A stretch of DNA of 64,000 nucleotides from Andalucia godoyi (lineage: Eukaryota > Discoba > Jakobea > Jakobida > Andaluciidae): positions 217,073 to 281,072 of the forward strand of contig VRVR01000019.1 in NCBI GenBank assembly GCA_009859145.1, given 5' to 3'. Each line of letters starts with the position of its first letter. The first letter of the stretch is position 1. The translations under genes and the position numbers were made by a program. Shown one piece after another: positions 37,442 through 46,840 of this stretch. The notes below the pieces were generated by a model that was given only the letters and a program-made list of their open reading frames with translations, searched no databases and was not told where the DNA came from.

Positions 37442-39325
37442 ATGGCAAATTCGGCTCAGGTTATGCCTTGTGAACGGGTTCCGCTGAATGTGTTTGCAGA
37501 TTCGCGGGATCTTGCAATTTCTGTCGCACACCGAGTTGCGAGTCTGGTGCGCTCCAACAACTTCCAGAACAGACGCACGGTTCTTGGTCTTCCGACGGGA
37601 AACTCGCCTATCAATGTGTACCGAGAACTGATCCGCATGCACAAGGAAGAGGGACTTGACTTCTCGCTTGTGATTTCCTTCAATTTGGATGAGTATTATG
37701 GAATCCCGACGAATTCTTTGCAGTCTTACCACACATTTATGAACGAGAACTTGTTCAAGCATATCAACATGAAACCTGAGAACATTCATATCCTGGATGG
37801 AGAGACGCCTCGCGATAAGGTCCGGGCACATTGCCTTGATTTTGAAAACAAGATGGACGATCTTGGTGGCATTGACTTGACGATCCTGGGAATTGGACGC
37901 ACGGGACACATCGCATTTAATGAACCGGAGCGCAACGTCTCTTCCTCAAAGACGAGGATGGTCGCTCTCGATACGATGACCATTGCGGATGCTGCATCTG
38001 ACTTTTTCGGACGCGACAAGGTCCCAAGGGAAGCACTCACAATGGGTGTTTCAACCATCTTCAAGTCGCGCGAGATCATCCTGATGGCGACCGGCGAGTC
38101 CAAGGCGTCCGTGATCAAGCGGTCTGTTGAAGAACCTGTCAATCCGGACGAACTGCCTGCAGCTATTCTGCAGCAGCATACCAATTGCCAGTTCTATATT
38201 GATGCGGGTGCTGCTGAACGATTGACCCGAACTGTGACCCCGTGGCGCGTTTTCCGCGACTTTGATATCACCAAGTCCGTCAGAAACATGATCTTGGCTA
38301 CTCAGGCACTTTGCAAAAAGACTGGAAAGCCGTTGTTTTCTCTGCGAAGAGAAGACTTTGAGGAAGAGCGACTCCACTTGCCGGCGTCGTCCTCCGCAGA
38401 TGCGATCACAGAGGAGGTGTATAATGCACTTGTCCACGACAAGTTGAACGACAATCTGCATGTTCCGCAGCGTGGTGAGCGTGTCATTGTCTTCTCTCCG
38501 CATCCTGATGACGATGTTATCTCCATGGGCGGAATGCTTCACAAGATGCACCGCCGCGGCTGCGATATTACGGTGGCATATTGCGTGAATGGCTCGGTGT
38601 CCGTTCCCGATTATGATGTCAAGAGATACATGCGGTTTACCGAACTTGCGCTCAAGGCTCTGGGACTCGACGAAACGTCGGTCAATATGAAGGAGACCAA
38701 GGAGCATGTGCTGTCCTTGTTGTCCGTCAACCCAGCGCCTCCTCTGATCCAGAAACTGAAGGGTGCCATTCGCTGTGCGGAAGCAGAGAATGCCCTGGAT
38801 ATGTTCAAGATCCGCGGTTCTGAGCAGGCGATGTTCCTGAACTTGCCGTTCTACGAGACTGGTGAAGTCCGCAAGAATCCGTACACACAGAAGGACGTGG
38901 ACATTGTGGCAAACCTTCTTGCCAGCCACAAGCCGGACCACATCTTTGTCGCTGGCGATCTGACGGATCCGAACGGCACTCACCGCCAGTGCTTTGCTGT
39001 GATCCGCGATGCACTTAAGGGCTATGCTTCTGGAAAAATCAAGGTCTGGACATACCGCGGTGCGTGGCAGGAGTACTCGATCCCTGACTCGGATGTGATC
39101 ATCACAATGACTGCAGAGGAACTGTCACGAAAGATTGATGCCATCTTCCGCCACGAGTCGCAGAAGGATCGTGCAATGTACCCGGGTTCTGATTCGCGCG
39201 AGTTCTGGCAACGCGCTCGTGATCGTAACGTGTCGTTCGCCAAGGACCTCAATGATATGGGTCTTCCGCGGTTCCATGCTGCCGAAGCATTCCGTTTCTT
39301 TGATACGTGCTTGCCGAACATCTAA
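37442..39325 (+). CDS. glucosamine-6-phosphate deaminase-like/PIG-L (LmbE) deacetylase-like fusion
   Basis: A 627-residue two-domain protein. Residues 15-280 are a NagB/6-phosphogluconolactonase fold (GLPTGNSPINVYRELI, SFNLDEYYGI, GIGRTGHIAFNEP). Residues 345-620 are a LmbE/PIG-L N-acetylglucosaminyl deacetylase-like fold with the zinc motif HPDDD and a later metal-type His in DPNGTHRQC. Joint domains of this type are known in Bacteroidetes and related bacteria. In the NagB half the usual D-G-H of the catalytic loop reads T-G-H, so the acid/base Asp is replaced and classical deaminase activity should not be assumed. It might act on an amino-sugar phosphate or conjugate. There is no targeting signal. 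The start at 37442 (MANSAQVMPCERVP) follows a T-rich leader. Transfer from bacteria is plausible. Confidence 0.88.
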   Translation: MANSAQVMPCERVPLNVFADSRDLAISVAHRVASLVRSNNFQNRRTVLGLPTGNSPINVYRELIRMHKEEGLDFSLVISFNLDEYYGIPTNSLQSYHTFMNENLFKHINMKPENIHILDGETPRDKVRAHCLDFENKMDDLGGIDLTILGIGRTGHIAFNEPERNVSSSKTRMVALDTMTIADAASDFFGRDKVPREALTMGVSTIFKSREIILMATGESKASVIKRSVEEPVNPDELPAAILQQHTNCQFYIDAGAAERLTRTVTPWRVFRDFDITKSVRNMILATQALCKKTGKPLFSLRREDFEEERLHLPASSSADAITEEVYNALVHDKLNDNLHVPQRGERVIVFSPHPDDDVISMGGMLHKMHRRGCDITVAYCVNGSVSVPDYDVKRYMRFTELALKALGLDETSVNMKETKEHVLSLLSVNPAPPLIQKLKGAIRCAEAENALDMFKIRGSEQAMFLNLPFYETGEVRKNPYTQKDVDIVANLLASHKPDHIFVAGDLTDPNGTHRQCFAVIRDALKGYASGKIKVWTYRGAWQEYSIPDSDVIITMTAEELSRKIDAIFRHESQKDRAMYPGSDSREFWQRARDRNVSFAKDLNDMGLPRFHAAEAFRFFDTCLPNI

Positions 39326-39901
39326 GACGATGGCTCAGATCTCCAACTCTGCCAGCCTCTTTGTATGTTGTTGTCTCCCTCCCTCCCTTCCTTGCAGGTA
39401 TCTTGCTTGTAATTTGAATGCGTGCGTGTGAGCAGGGTCCAGAGTTTCTCATGTGATTTAGAACTGTTTTTGTATTGTAATTTTTAATTAAATTTTTAAA
39501 AAAAGGAAAGAATGGAGTTCTTCTACATGCGCTTGCTGTCCGGTCCTCGACCTTGTCCTCTGTTGTCCGCATGTTTGACGTTCAGCGTCCCCCTCAAAGA
39601 AGCCACCCGGCATTCCTGCATTGCCCCAGTTCGCTCAAAAGAATCCAAAAAGCAAAAAAGACTTCACAGAAGAACTGCTGACTGTAGTCCGCCGAAAATG
39701 CAATCTCGAAGTGTCAACTGTGAACTGTCGACAAGTCCGACAACTCTCCGTCGCCGTGAAGTGCTCTGTGGCCCTTTCAAAAACACCAAACGCCAAAGAA
39801 GATAAGCAGACACGACGGTTTCCCCCAGTGCTGTGTGTGGTGTGGTGTTTTAGTGGTGTGTTGTGCAGCTCAGACAATCGATTCCTTGCTCAGATCACGC
39901 A
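39326..39901. other. intergenic with possible small frameshifted gene
   Basis: An ATG at 39571 begins MFDVQRP… A second frame then continues SKKPPGIPALPQFAQKNPKS… for over 100 codons. The two would join if the C run near 39589-39593 were one base longer. No family is recognised, and it could be a small gene or leader noise. Confidence 0.25.
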
Positions 39902-40549
39902 ATGGCAAGTGCAGAAGAAAGGCTATCTCAGCTGCAAGAAGAGTTTTCGTCGTTCCGACAATCCTCTGCCGAGTATGAAAGGGAATTAGAAACCGAGATT
40001 TCAACATTGGAAACCACGATTTCGACGATGAAAAATGAAAGTGCGTCGCTGTCTCATGCATTTGCGATGCACAAGGAGTCTTCGTTGCAGACGATTACGG
40101 AACTTCGAAATTCGTTTACAAAGCAGCATTCGGACAGCGAAAAGAAGGACCAGATGATTCGAGAATTGCAAGCACGCATAGTGATGCTGGAGAACCAAGT
40201 CGATCACTTGGAGAATGAGAACAGGCGGAACATCCATTCCAGTTTGTCTGATGATGCAAGCGGCCATAGTGAAGGAGTCTCGTCTGCCGATGACACCACC
40301 ATCATGAGCAGTATGAATGCGTCGATGGATGCTGCGGAAATGGAGAAGATCGTCGACAGACTGGTGGCTTCCGAGTCTCGGTGCGAGGAGCTTGAAGCAG
40401 CGCTTGAGCGCTCCAAGCTTGGAATGGCTAGAAGACAGCGAGGAATGTATGGCGTCGTGGAAAGCATCAAGAATGTCGTGACCGAGTGCAAGCAGTTGGA
40501 CAGTCGAACGCGAAGCATCTTGCGGAACCGGCATTTGGACGATGTATAG
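39902..40549 (+). CDS. NudE-like coiled-coil protein
   Basis: A 215-residue protein that starts at the ATG at 39902. Residues 3-115 form a heptad-rich coiled coil (EERLSQLQEEFSSFRQSSAEYERELETEI, and further repeats to VDHLENENRR). This is followed by an acidic Ser-rich patch and a second short coiled coil (EKIVDRLVASESRCEELEAALE). The opening resembles the LIS1- and dynein-binding coiled coil of NudE/NDEL1. If right, it would assist cytoplasmic dynein in nuclear positioning and spindle or ciliary traffic. Coiled coils imitate one another, so confidence is limited; the opening LQEEF…FRQSS…YERELE pattern is the main support. Confidence 0.55.
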   Translation: MASAEERLSQLQEEFSSFRQSSAEYERELETEISTLETTISTMKNESASLSHAFAMHKESSLQTITELRNSFTKQHSDSEKKDQMIRELQARIVMLENQVDHLENENRRNIHSSLSDDASGHSEGVSSADDTTIMSSMNASMDAAEMEKIVDRLVASESRCEELEAALERSKLGMARRQRGMYGVVESIKNVVTECKQLDSRTRSILRNRHLDDV

Positions 40550-40831
40550 ATGAAAATCATAGAAACCCTAAGTGCTAAACAGTGGATTGAGGGTGTTTTA
40601 CAGTATCATTACTCGTTGCTGCTTCCCGCATCGCAGCAACACAAGATCGAATGATGTGCCCCTCACATTCAAAAAATTCTGACGCTGTTCTGGACAATCT
40701 CTTTGCATGAGATCCTCAAGCGACGATCGAACCCGCTGTGCATTCGAAGCTTTCCAGCCCTAGAAGCATCACGGAACTGACAGAAACAGCTCGCAGCTTC
40801 ATTACTGACTCAAAAAAAGACACACCGAGGA

Positions 40832-41404
40832 TCACTTTTCAGACTGTTGGCTCTCCATTCTGCGAACAGGAAGCCATCGCGGCCAAGACGACGACGACGA
40901 CGGCGGCGGTTGCGGTTGCGGTTGCGGTTGCGGTTGCGGTTGCGGTTGCTGCCCACATTCTCTCGATGCCACCGTTTGCAACGATCTCTCCTTCCCGTGC
41001 GACGCATGATCGTCGGGCTTCTGTGGCCCAGTGGCCCATGATTCCACGGCTTTGAAAGTCGATTGCTCGATTGCATATGCCCCAAGACCCATCAGACCCA
41101 TTGCGACCATGTTGCGAACCACGATTTTGTGCTGCAGACTTCCTTGGAAGATTCCATACAATGCAGACATTGCCCAGCCCGTTCCTGCTCCAGCTGCAAA
41201 AGACGATACTGCATCTTTTCTTCCGAATCGAAGAGCGACAAAGGAAGCAGAAGCAATGGTGCACGGGATCAACGACAACAATCCCGCCCGCAAAACACGG
41301 GGACCTGATTCCAGTCGGTATATAGAATGCGCCATCGTGAGCAACGAGCCCGTGGAAGATAGCACGGCGACTGTCGCTCGATCTTGCGTGTCCATGAACG
41401 ACAT
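40832..41404 (-). CDS. Tim17-family-like small membrane protein
   Basis: A 190-residue protein from the ATG at 41404 (MSFMDTQDRATV). An upstream in-frame ATG at 41560 would add a poly-Cys stretch translated from a CAA/TTG repeat and is less likely. Four hydrophobic segments lie within residues 10-125. One loop, ALRFGRKDAVSSFAAGAGTGWAMSA, resembles the R-G-K-x-D…N-x-x-A-G…T-G motif of the Tim17/Tim22/Tim23/NDUFA11 family. The tail carries alternating Pro-Gln from a GGTTGC repeat, then poly-Ser. A role in a mitochondrial inner membrane translocase or complex I is possible but not shown. Confidence 0.5.
   Translation of the reverse strand: MSFMDTQDRATVAVLSSTGSLLTMAHSIYRLESGPRVLRAGLLSLIPCTIASASFVALRFGRKDAVSSFAAGAGTGWAMSALYGIFQGSLQHKIVVRNMVAMGLMGLGAYAIEQSTFKAVESWATGPQKPDDHASHGKERSLQTVASRECGQQPQPQPQPQPQPQPPPSSSSSWPRWLPVRRMESQQSEK
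40908..40949. repeat. GGTTGC hexanucleotide repeat
   Basis: About seven units, coding for alternating Gln-Pro on the minus strand near the end of the Tim17-like protein. Confidence 0.9.
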
Positions 41405-42593
41405 TCTCAAACAACAACAACAACAACAACAACAAGCAAGGTTCTTTTTTTCGTTCTCTTCTTGTCTTGTGCGTGATTGTGTTTTGTGGATGTGTAGGAG
41501 ATATGTGGGTTTTGTGACGGCGGACCGCTTGTCTATGAACATCAAACAAGCAACATTCATACCGGAAGTTTCTTTTAATTATCTAGCCCTATGGGAACGC
41601 GTTTTTCTTACCGTAGTCAAGTCCGGAATTTCTTTCAGTCTTCACATTTAACCCCTTTCTATTATTTTCTGTTCGTTTGTTTTAATAATTGAACCCCTCA
41701 ATCACCTTTCATCAGGGACAAAGCATCTCATGGCTCCAAAGAGGGATCTTCCCAGCAAACTCAAACCGGCCATGCCCGAAGACACCGAGAACGAAGAAAC
41801 CCGTTGATTCCCCTCTCGTCGCAACTTGCTGAGCAAGCGGATGGTCATCAAATCACGACGATGTGATCGGTTTGCGTGAGAACACGAGGGATCAAAGGCA
41901 AATGCGTCGTCAGCCGCGGCGTCGTTGGTGCAATGTGCAACACCGCCGACGACATTCTGTTTTCCTCCAATGTTTCAATTTTGAATGTTGAATCGACTGA
42001 GGAATGTGTTGGTTGCGACGACCCTGTGATGCAGAGTTGGTGCTCGTCCCAAATTGGATCTGTCTTCGATGACAGCCTAGCTGATGATGGTCAAGCATCA
42101 ACGCATGAGAGAACAGTCTGTCAGACCTCCTCGCACATGTCATGTCATGTCATGTCACGTCACTCTTCCGTCTATGAAACCCTAATCCGTACCCTTCGTA
42201 AAATATAATAATACTGATGTTTTGATTTGTCATTCTTTGATGCTTTTATAAATTCAATATAATAAGCAACGCCTCGTCAGTCTCCCCCACCCCCTTCTTC
42301 CCCTTCCCGTCGCCCGAAAACAGGCTACAAAAGCTCTCTCCCCTTTCATTTTCATCATTCGGGATTTCCTCCAAAAAAGCCGACATAATCAAATCCTTTT
42401 CTTCTTCTTCATCTTGCCTTTTTCTTCTTGATAACCTTTTTGCTCCGTCTGATAATTATAATTTTTTCTTTCTGCTCTCTTCATTCTCGCTACTCATTCT
42501 CTTACCATCTGTTGTTGCTTTTTTAGTGTATTTTTCATTTTTTGTTTTTATTATATCATCATTCATTATTGAAAAAAGAGCCGAGCCGATAAG
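41405..42593. other. long intergenic stretch, no clear gene
   Basis: A CAA repeat (41410-41437) lies in the Tim17-like leader. An ATG at 41933 opens a 91-codon acidic frame on the plus strand that could be coding, but nothing supports it. A small direct repeat of CATGT lies at 42136-42158. From 42280 the sequence is T/C-rich leader for the oxysterol-binding gene. Confidence 0.4.
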
Positions 42594-43709
42594 ATGTCTT
42601 CAGCTGATTTTGACGAGAATGATGCCAAGGCGCAGTTTGCCGATCAGGCTGGAGCCGAGTCCGAGCGCCAGGGTTCAGGAGGATATGTGTTCCGTGATGA
42701 CAATGAAGTGAAGCAGCAGCGGAAGTGCATGTGGTCGTTTGTGAAGACTCTTGGATCGTCTGCGCTGCAAGGTCAGGATCTTACAAAGGTTTCGCTTCCT
42801 GTGCGTATTTTTGAGCCGCGTTCGTTCCTTGAACGGTTGTGCGATAACTGGATTCTTTGCGAGTCCTTTTTGTGCAAGGCTGCAGACCCGAAGCTGGATG
42901 CGGACCCCATCGGCCGCTTCACCAAGACAATTGCATTTGTGATCGGTGGACTGCATGCAACTTGCCATGCCTCCAAGCCGTTCAACCCGATTCTGGGCGA
43001 GACCTACCAGGCAGAGTATGCGAATGGTACGATTGTGTACGCAGAACAGACGTCGCATCACCCACCCGTGTCGCACTTTGAGGTCTACGGACCGAAGACC
43101 GCACCATTTGTGTTCTCCGGTTGTGCGGGATGGAGCGCGGCCGTTCGTGGAAACTCGGTCAAGGGACAGCAGACTGGTGTGCAGACTGTCAAGTTTGCCG
43201 ATGGCACGGAGATTTCGTGGGAGCTTCCGTACTTGTGGCTGACGGGTATTATGTGGGGTGCACGTGTGCTCGACTACTGCGGAACCGTCAAGTTTTCGGA
43301 CCCAAAGAACCACCTGTATTGCGAGCTGACCTTTAATCCAGACGCCCAGGGTTACTTCAAGTCGCTCTTCTTCAAGCAAAAGACCCCAACGGACAGCTTT
43401 AAGGGAGACATCTACAAGCAAATCGACGGCGCCGAGAAGATGGTTATCTGCAGTGTCGAGGGGTCGTGGCTTACTCATCTCGACGTCATCTACTCCAACA
43501 ACTCGAAGGAGCGCATCTGGGATGCAAAGACCGACAAGGAATCCATGCCGACGTCGGTTGCAAATCCGCTGCCTTCCGATTGCCGCTTCCGAGAGGACAT
43601 GAAGGCTCTCAAGGAGCAAAACTTTGACGAGGCCCAGAAGTGGAAGGTTGTTTTGGAAGAGAAGCAGCGACTTGAAAGAAAACTCAGAGCGGAACGAAAC
43701 AAGAACTAG
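42594..43709 (+). CDS. oxysterol-binding protein-related, ORD only
   Basis: A 371-residue lipid-transfer protein consisting of an OSBP-related ligand-binding domain. It lacks the PH domain, FFAT motif and ankyrin repeats of longer members. Signatures are LPVRIFEPRSFLERLCDNW, KPFNPILGETYQAEY and the hallmark EQTSHHPPVSHF, whose residues bind PI4P. The carboxyl end is a charged helix (KWKVVLEEKQRLERKLRAERNKN). It is expected to exchange sterol or another lipid for PI4P between ER and other membranes, like short yeast Osh4-type proteins. The gene is complete and unspliced. An AATAAA lies at 43862-43867. Confidence 0.95.
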   Translation: MSSADFDENDAKAQFADQAGAESERQGSGGYVFRDDNEVKQQRKCMWSFVKTLGSSALQGQDLTKVSLPVRIFEPRSFLERLCDNWILCESFLCKAADPKLDADPIGRFTKTIAFVIGGLHATCHASKPFNPILGETYQAEYANGTIVYAEQTSHHPPVSHFEVYGPKTAPFVFSGCAGWSAAVRGNSVKGQQTGVQTVKFADGTEISWELPYLWLTGIMWGARVLDYCGTVKFSDPKNHLYCELTFNPDAQGYFKSLFFKQKTPTDSFKGDIYKQIDGAEKMVICSVEGSWLTHLDVIYSNNSKERIWDAKTDKESMPTSVANPLPSDCRFREDMKALKEQNFDEAQKWKVVLEEKQRLERKLRAERNKN

Positions 43710-44008
43710 GTTCTTTTCTTTTCTTTTCTTTTCTTTTCTCTCCGTAATGTTGCCGCTGCTGTTGTTGTTGCCGCTGCTATGGATAGTCGTCGTTATTACA
43801 CGTTTTGACTTGTCAAGTTTGTGTTCGTGCAACCCTTTGCTTGTTTGTATCTTTTTCTTTTAATAAATGTCACTCTTTCACACGCTGCCAAGCACGCTTC
43901 CTCCTTGTTCTTTGTTCTCCTTTCGTCTCTCATTTTCCTGTACATACAAACCCCAAAAAACCCAAAAAGAAAGCAGCAACCAGACGACAGACAGAGAACA
44001 TGCAAATC

Positions 44009-44731
44009 TCAAGTAAATTTGACGCTTTTCTTGCCAAATTGATGTGTACCAAATACTTCGAGGTTCCTGCCTTTTGCAACGAGCCAGCCGACCTCCTGTG
44101 TTGTCGACAGGGGTCGGGCATCCGAGCCATATCTCTTTGTCGGAGATGCAGCGGACCTTTCCATAACCTTCATCATCGTTTGTCCGACATCCGTGCTTGT
44201 CATACCAGCAGGATCCACAACACCGACAGTACCCAGCTCATCTCTCGTTGGTGCTTCCTTCATCTTTGCGATTGCTGCTTTGCGGACAGTCAAGCTCTTG
44301 CTGTCGAGCGTCTTTCCGGTTTTTTTCCATTCCTCGTACTCAGCTGCGCCCCCGGCTCTCACCATGTGCTCTGGAAACTTGATCGCCGCACCCTTCTTTT
44401 CTCCGTGATTCTTCGCAGTCTTGTCAAGACCCGGGATATGGACGGGGAGTCGCGCGCTGTTCGTCAACGATGTGTATCGGCTCAGTACGTCATGTGAAGC
44501 CCTCTGGGGTGGATCTGCAATCGCACACCCCATCTGAAATCCAGCGCCGGCAGACAGCACCGGGTCTTCAGAATCCTTGTTCGACCGGGGCGCAGAAGGG
44601 TCAAAGTCTGCAGGAAGCTCAATTTTCGGAGTATTGCGTAGAAATCCCCAATCATGTTCCCACTGAATCTCGGATTTGCGCTCCTTGTTGCAGGACTCGA
44701 TGAACACAAGTGTCTGCGCGGTCGTTTGCAT
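44009..44731 (-). CDS. unknown protein, possibly flagellar
   Basis: A 240-residue protein that starts at the ATG at 44731 (MQTTAQTLVFIESCNKERKSE). The opening EIQWEHDWGFLRNTPKIELP recalls short Trp-rich motifs in small axonemal microtubule inner proteins, but I cannot name a family. The rest is polar and Lys-rich with few long hydrophobic stretches and no membrane segment. A recurring style of short conserved-looking segments (ARLPVHIPGLDKTAKNHGEKKGA, MVRAGGAAEYEEWKKTGKTL) suggests an extended, partner-bound protein. The flagellar guess is inference. It lies head-to-head with the relic-bearing region upstream of 44732. Confidence 0.6.
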   Translation of the reverse strand: MQTTAQTLVFIESCNKERKSEIQWEHDWGFLRNTPKIELPADFDPSAPRSNKDSEDPVLSAGAGFQMGCAIADPPQRASHDVLSRYTSLTNSARLPVHIPGLDKTAKNHGEKKGAAIKFPEHMVRAGGAAEYEEWKKTGKTLDSKSLTVRKAAIAKMKEAPTRDELGTVGVVDPAGMTSTDVGQTMMKVMERSAASPTKRYGSDARPLSTTQEVGWLVAKGRNLEVFGTHQFGKKSVKFT

Positions 44732-45179
44732 CGCTGAAATAATCCCCGTGAAATCAAGAAACACAAACAGAAGAACGAGTGAAGTGAATGAATAAGAGAA
44801 AGAACAAGAACAAGAACAAGAACAAGAAGAAAACGAAAGGAAAAACGTTCTCAGGCTGCGTAAAGAGCAGCCTTTTTGGAATTACTCGGAGATTTTTTAT
44901 TTTTTTGCCGTTGCCACTTATTGCGATATGATGAAGCAATCTGCAGCGCACGTAAAAACAAAAACACTGCCACGCGCCATGCGCATGCGTTTGTTAGGGT
45001 ATCTTAAGCAACTCCATCACAAGATGCCCGATTCGTTTCGCCCCATTTTGATCAGGAAATCCCTATGTAAGTACGCCGCCGCGTTGCACTCTCGCACATC
45101 GACGCTCATTTCTTATTTTTATTGTCCATGCAACGCACCATGTAAGTCACGCCCGCAACGCTGCGCAAGACCCATGACA
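44732..45179. other. intergenic region beside the family A relic
   Basis: A CAAGAA repeat at 44800-44830 lies in the leader of the minus-strand gene. From about 44925 a plus-strand open frame leads into the Fanzor relic. Its first 60 codons have no recognisable match but could be decayed element sequence. Confidence 0.4.
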
Positions 45180-45586
45180 ATCTCCGCCGCCACCTTCCGG
45201 CGCTGGGCCGCCGCCAGGAAAGATCGCCAAGGCGACAACTGCGCGGTGGATGTTCTGCAAAAATCGCGCGAATTCGCGGCGCGTCAGGTGTCGATTGTGA
45301 CTTGTGACGGAGGAGTACACGTCTAAAACGTGCGGCCGTTGCGGGGGAAATCCATCGCAAGGTGTGTGGAAACAAGGTGTGTTTTGTTGCCCTCGTGCAC
45401 ATGCACGCTCGACCGCGATTGGAACACGGCGCGCAACATCTGCATCTATCTGAGGAACGTCGCTCATGCCGAGGGGCGTGTTGGAGCCTACCCCCTTCCC
45501 GTCCATGGCGACATGGCCCGGGTTGCATCATTGATTTCGGCATTGACTGTCGATGGTCATGCATACTCAGTGTACAATGTAGACGT
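45180..45586 (+). pseudogene. decayed Fanzor nuclease, carboxy-terminal part, family A copy 3
   Basis: The plus strand carries the carboxy-terminal landmarks of a Fanzor/TnpB nuclease in order but in different frames. REFAARQVSIV (about 45268-45300) precedes the zinc ribbon. VTEEYTSKTCGRCG follows at 45304-45345, with the canonical E-x-x-T-S-K-x-C-x-x-C. Then comes E-I-H-R-K-V-C-G-N-K at about 45350-45380. CTLDRDWNTARNICIY at 45399-45446 holds the third RuvC Asp. At least three frame changes occur within 150 bases, one of them next to a 7-base near-duplication (GTGACTTGTGAC). The tail YLRNVAHAEGRVGAYPLP aligns with the tails of copies 1 and 2. The 3' block CAGTGTACAATGTAGACGT matches their right ends, so all three belong to one family. 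The element is dead. Confidence 0.8.
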
Positions 45587-45641
45587 CGATCGAAGCGCGT
45601 TGAGGTAATGTATTGCTCTTTTATTGACCATGAAAAATGCC

Positions 45642-46143
45642 TTACAGCTTGATACCGCGTTTTTGAAGGCTGACTTTCGCCTCGATGATTTGGTGCTGAA
45701 GCTCAGCATTTGCGTCCGGACACTCGGGAAACGTAGCAAGTCCAAACCCGATCTTGGCGAGAGAATAGCAGCCAAATACACACAATGCCAAATACGGAAT
45801 CTGCACACAATTTTTTCCCGTTGAAAAATATGAAGAAAAACATACATATGTATATATTAAAGAATAATGCAAAAGAAAATCAAACACCAACAAGGCAACA
45901 TCATCCTCCGTGAGTTCAAACGTTCACTCTCTTCACCAACCGAAAAGGAAAACATAGAAAAAAGAAGAAAAGGATTTCGATGCGTAACAACAATAAGAAG
46001 AAGAAAGTACAAACAGCTGGAATAATAGACCTTGTTTGAGCATTGTTGATGCAGTCGGGAAGGGCAATGGTTTCCGTCATGAGCAAAATCCAAGTTCCGA
46101 GAAACAGGCCAATCGATCCGAACACTCGTGTATGACGCTTCAT
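45642..46143 (-). CDS. DPM3: dolichol-phosphate mannosyltransferase subunit 3, spliced
   Basis: A 95-residue ER membrane protein that stabilises the DPM1 catalytic subunit of dolichol-phosphate-mannose synthase. It is encoded in two exons on the minus strand. Exon 1 is 46143-46015 (MKRHTRVFGSIGLFLGTWIL…). Exon 2 is 45800-45642 (IPYLALCVFGCYSLAKIGFG, then the family tail LATFPECPDANAELQHQI… ending RGIKL). The intron 46014-45801 (214 nt) has a GTTTGT donor and a TTGTGTGCAG acceptor and keeps the frame. Two membrane spans followed by a charged coiled-coil tail, and a total length of 95 against 92 in human, fit DPM3 closely. The donor is chosen by frame; an alternative GTCTAT lies nearby. The stop is 55 bases from the end of the family A relic. 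Confidence 0.85.
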
Positions 46144-46173
46144 TTTCACCTTCTTATAAGACACACACACACA

Positions 46174-46218
<45 letters not shown>

Positions 46219-46509
46219 TCTGTTTGGTATCCGTTCGTGTGACAACGGAATCGCAATTCGCAGCAAGCTTTTACAAAATGGACGACGCTATTGTTCCTGT
46301 CGACCACGCAAGCTTTGGACTTTAAGAGTATTTCAAATGGTCCACGTACAGAGGCATCACGTGATGCAACGTTGAAGCATGTTTTACTGGCATTACCACA
46401 TTATTTGGCGACTTTTACAATCCATCATCAATTACAAGAAATCGGCTCTTAATATTCGAGAGTGTCTCATTGGGCCTCGACCTGCACACCAACGCCGCCG
46501 CGACACTGA

Positions 46510-46553
<44 letters not shown>

Positions 46554-46787
46554 GCAACAAGAGCAATCTGCAGGGGGAAGGTCGGCCTTTCATTCAACAG
46601 CATTGTCGACGGCTGTCAACTCAGCCATACTATCCGATGATGTATCATAGCTGTCCATCCAGACATTTGGGTTGGAGGGTTATACATACATTTCTAAATA
46701 AAAAACCAAAGCGAAGAAAAGCAAAACCGGACATACGCACGCGGAAAGAACGAAACCGGGCAAGTGATAAAGGCAGACACGCACACA

Positions 46788-46832
<45 letters not shown>

Positions 46833-46840
46833 CAGACAGG
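46144..46840. other. divergent leader region with several microsatellites
   Basis: (AC)n(TC)n at 46161-46221 and an ACGACA repeat at 46511-46553 lie near the DPM3 side. (AC)n(AG)n at 46778-46832 ends eight bases before the BBS1 ATG. An open frame upstream of BBS1 is mostly translated repeat, and no gene is seen. Confidence 0.55.
46778..46832 (+). repeat. (AC)n(AG)n next to the BBS1 start
   Basis: A compound dinucleotide run ending eight bases before the start codon, so it must be part of the BBS1 5' leader unless the leader is spliced. Confidence 0.9.

Noticed and set aside
42675-43832. 385-codon minus-strand frame
   Set aside because: It is an antisense shadow of the oxysterol-binding protein gene, with no recognisable protein features.
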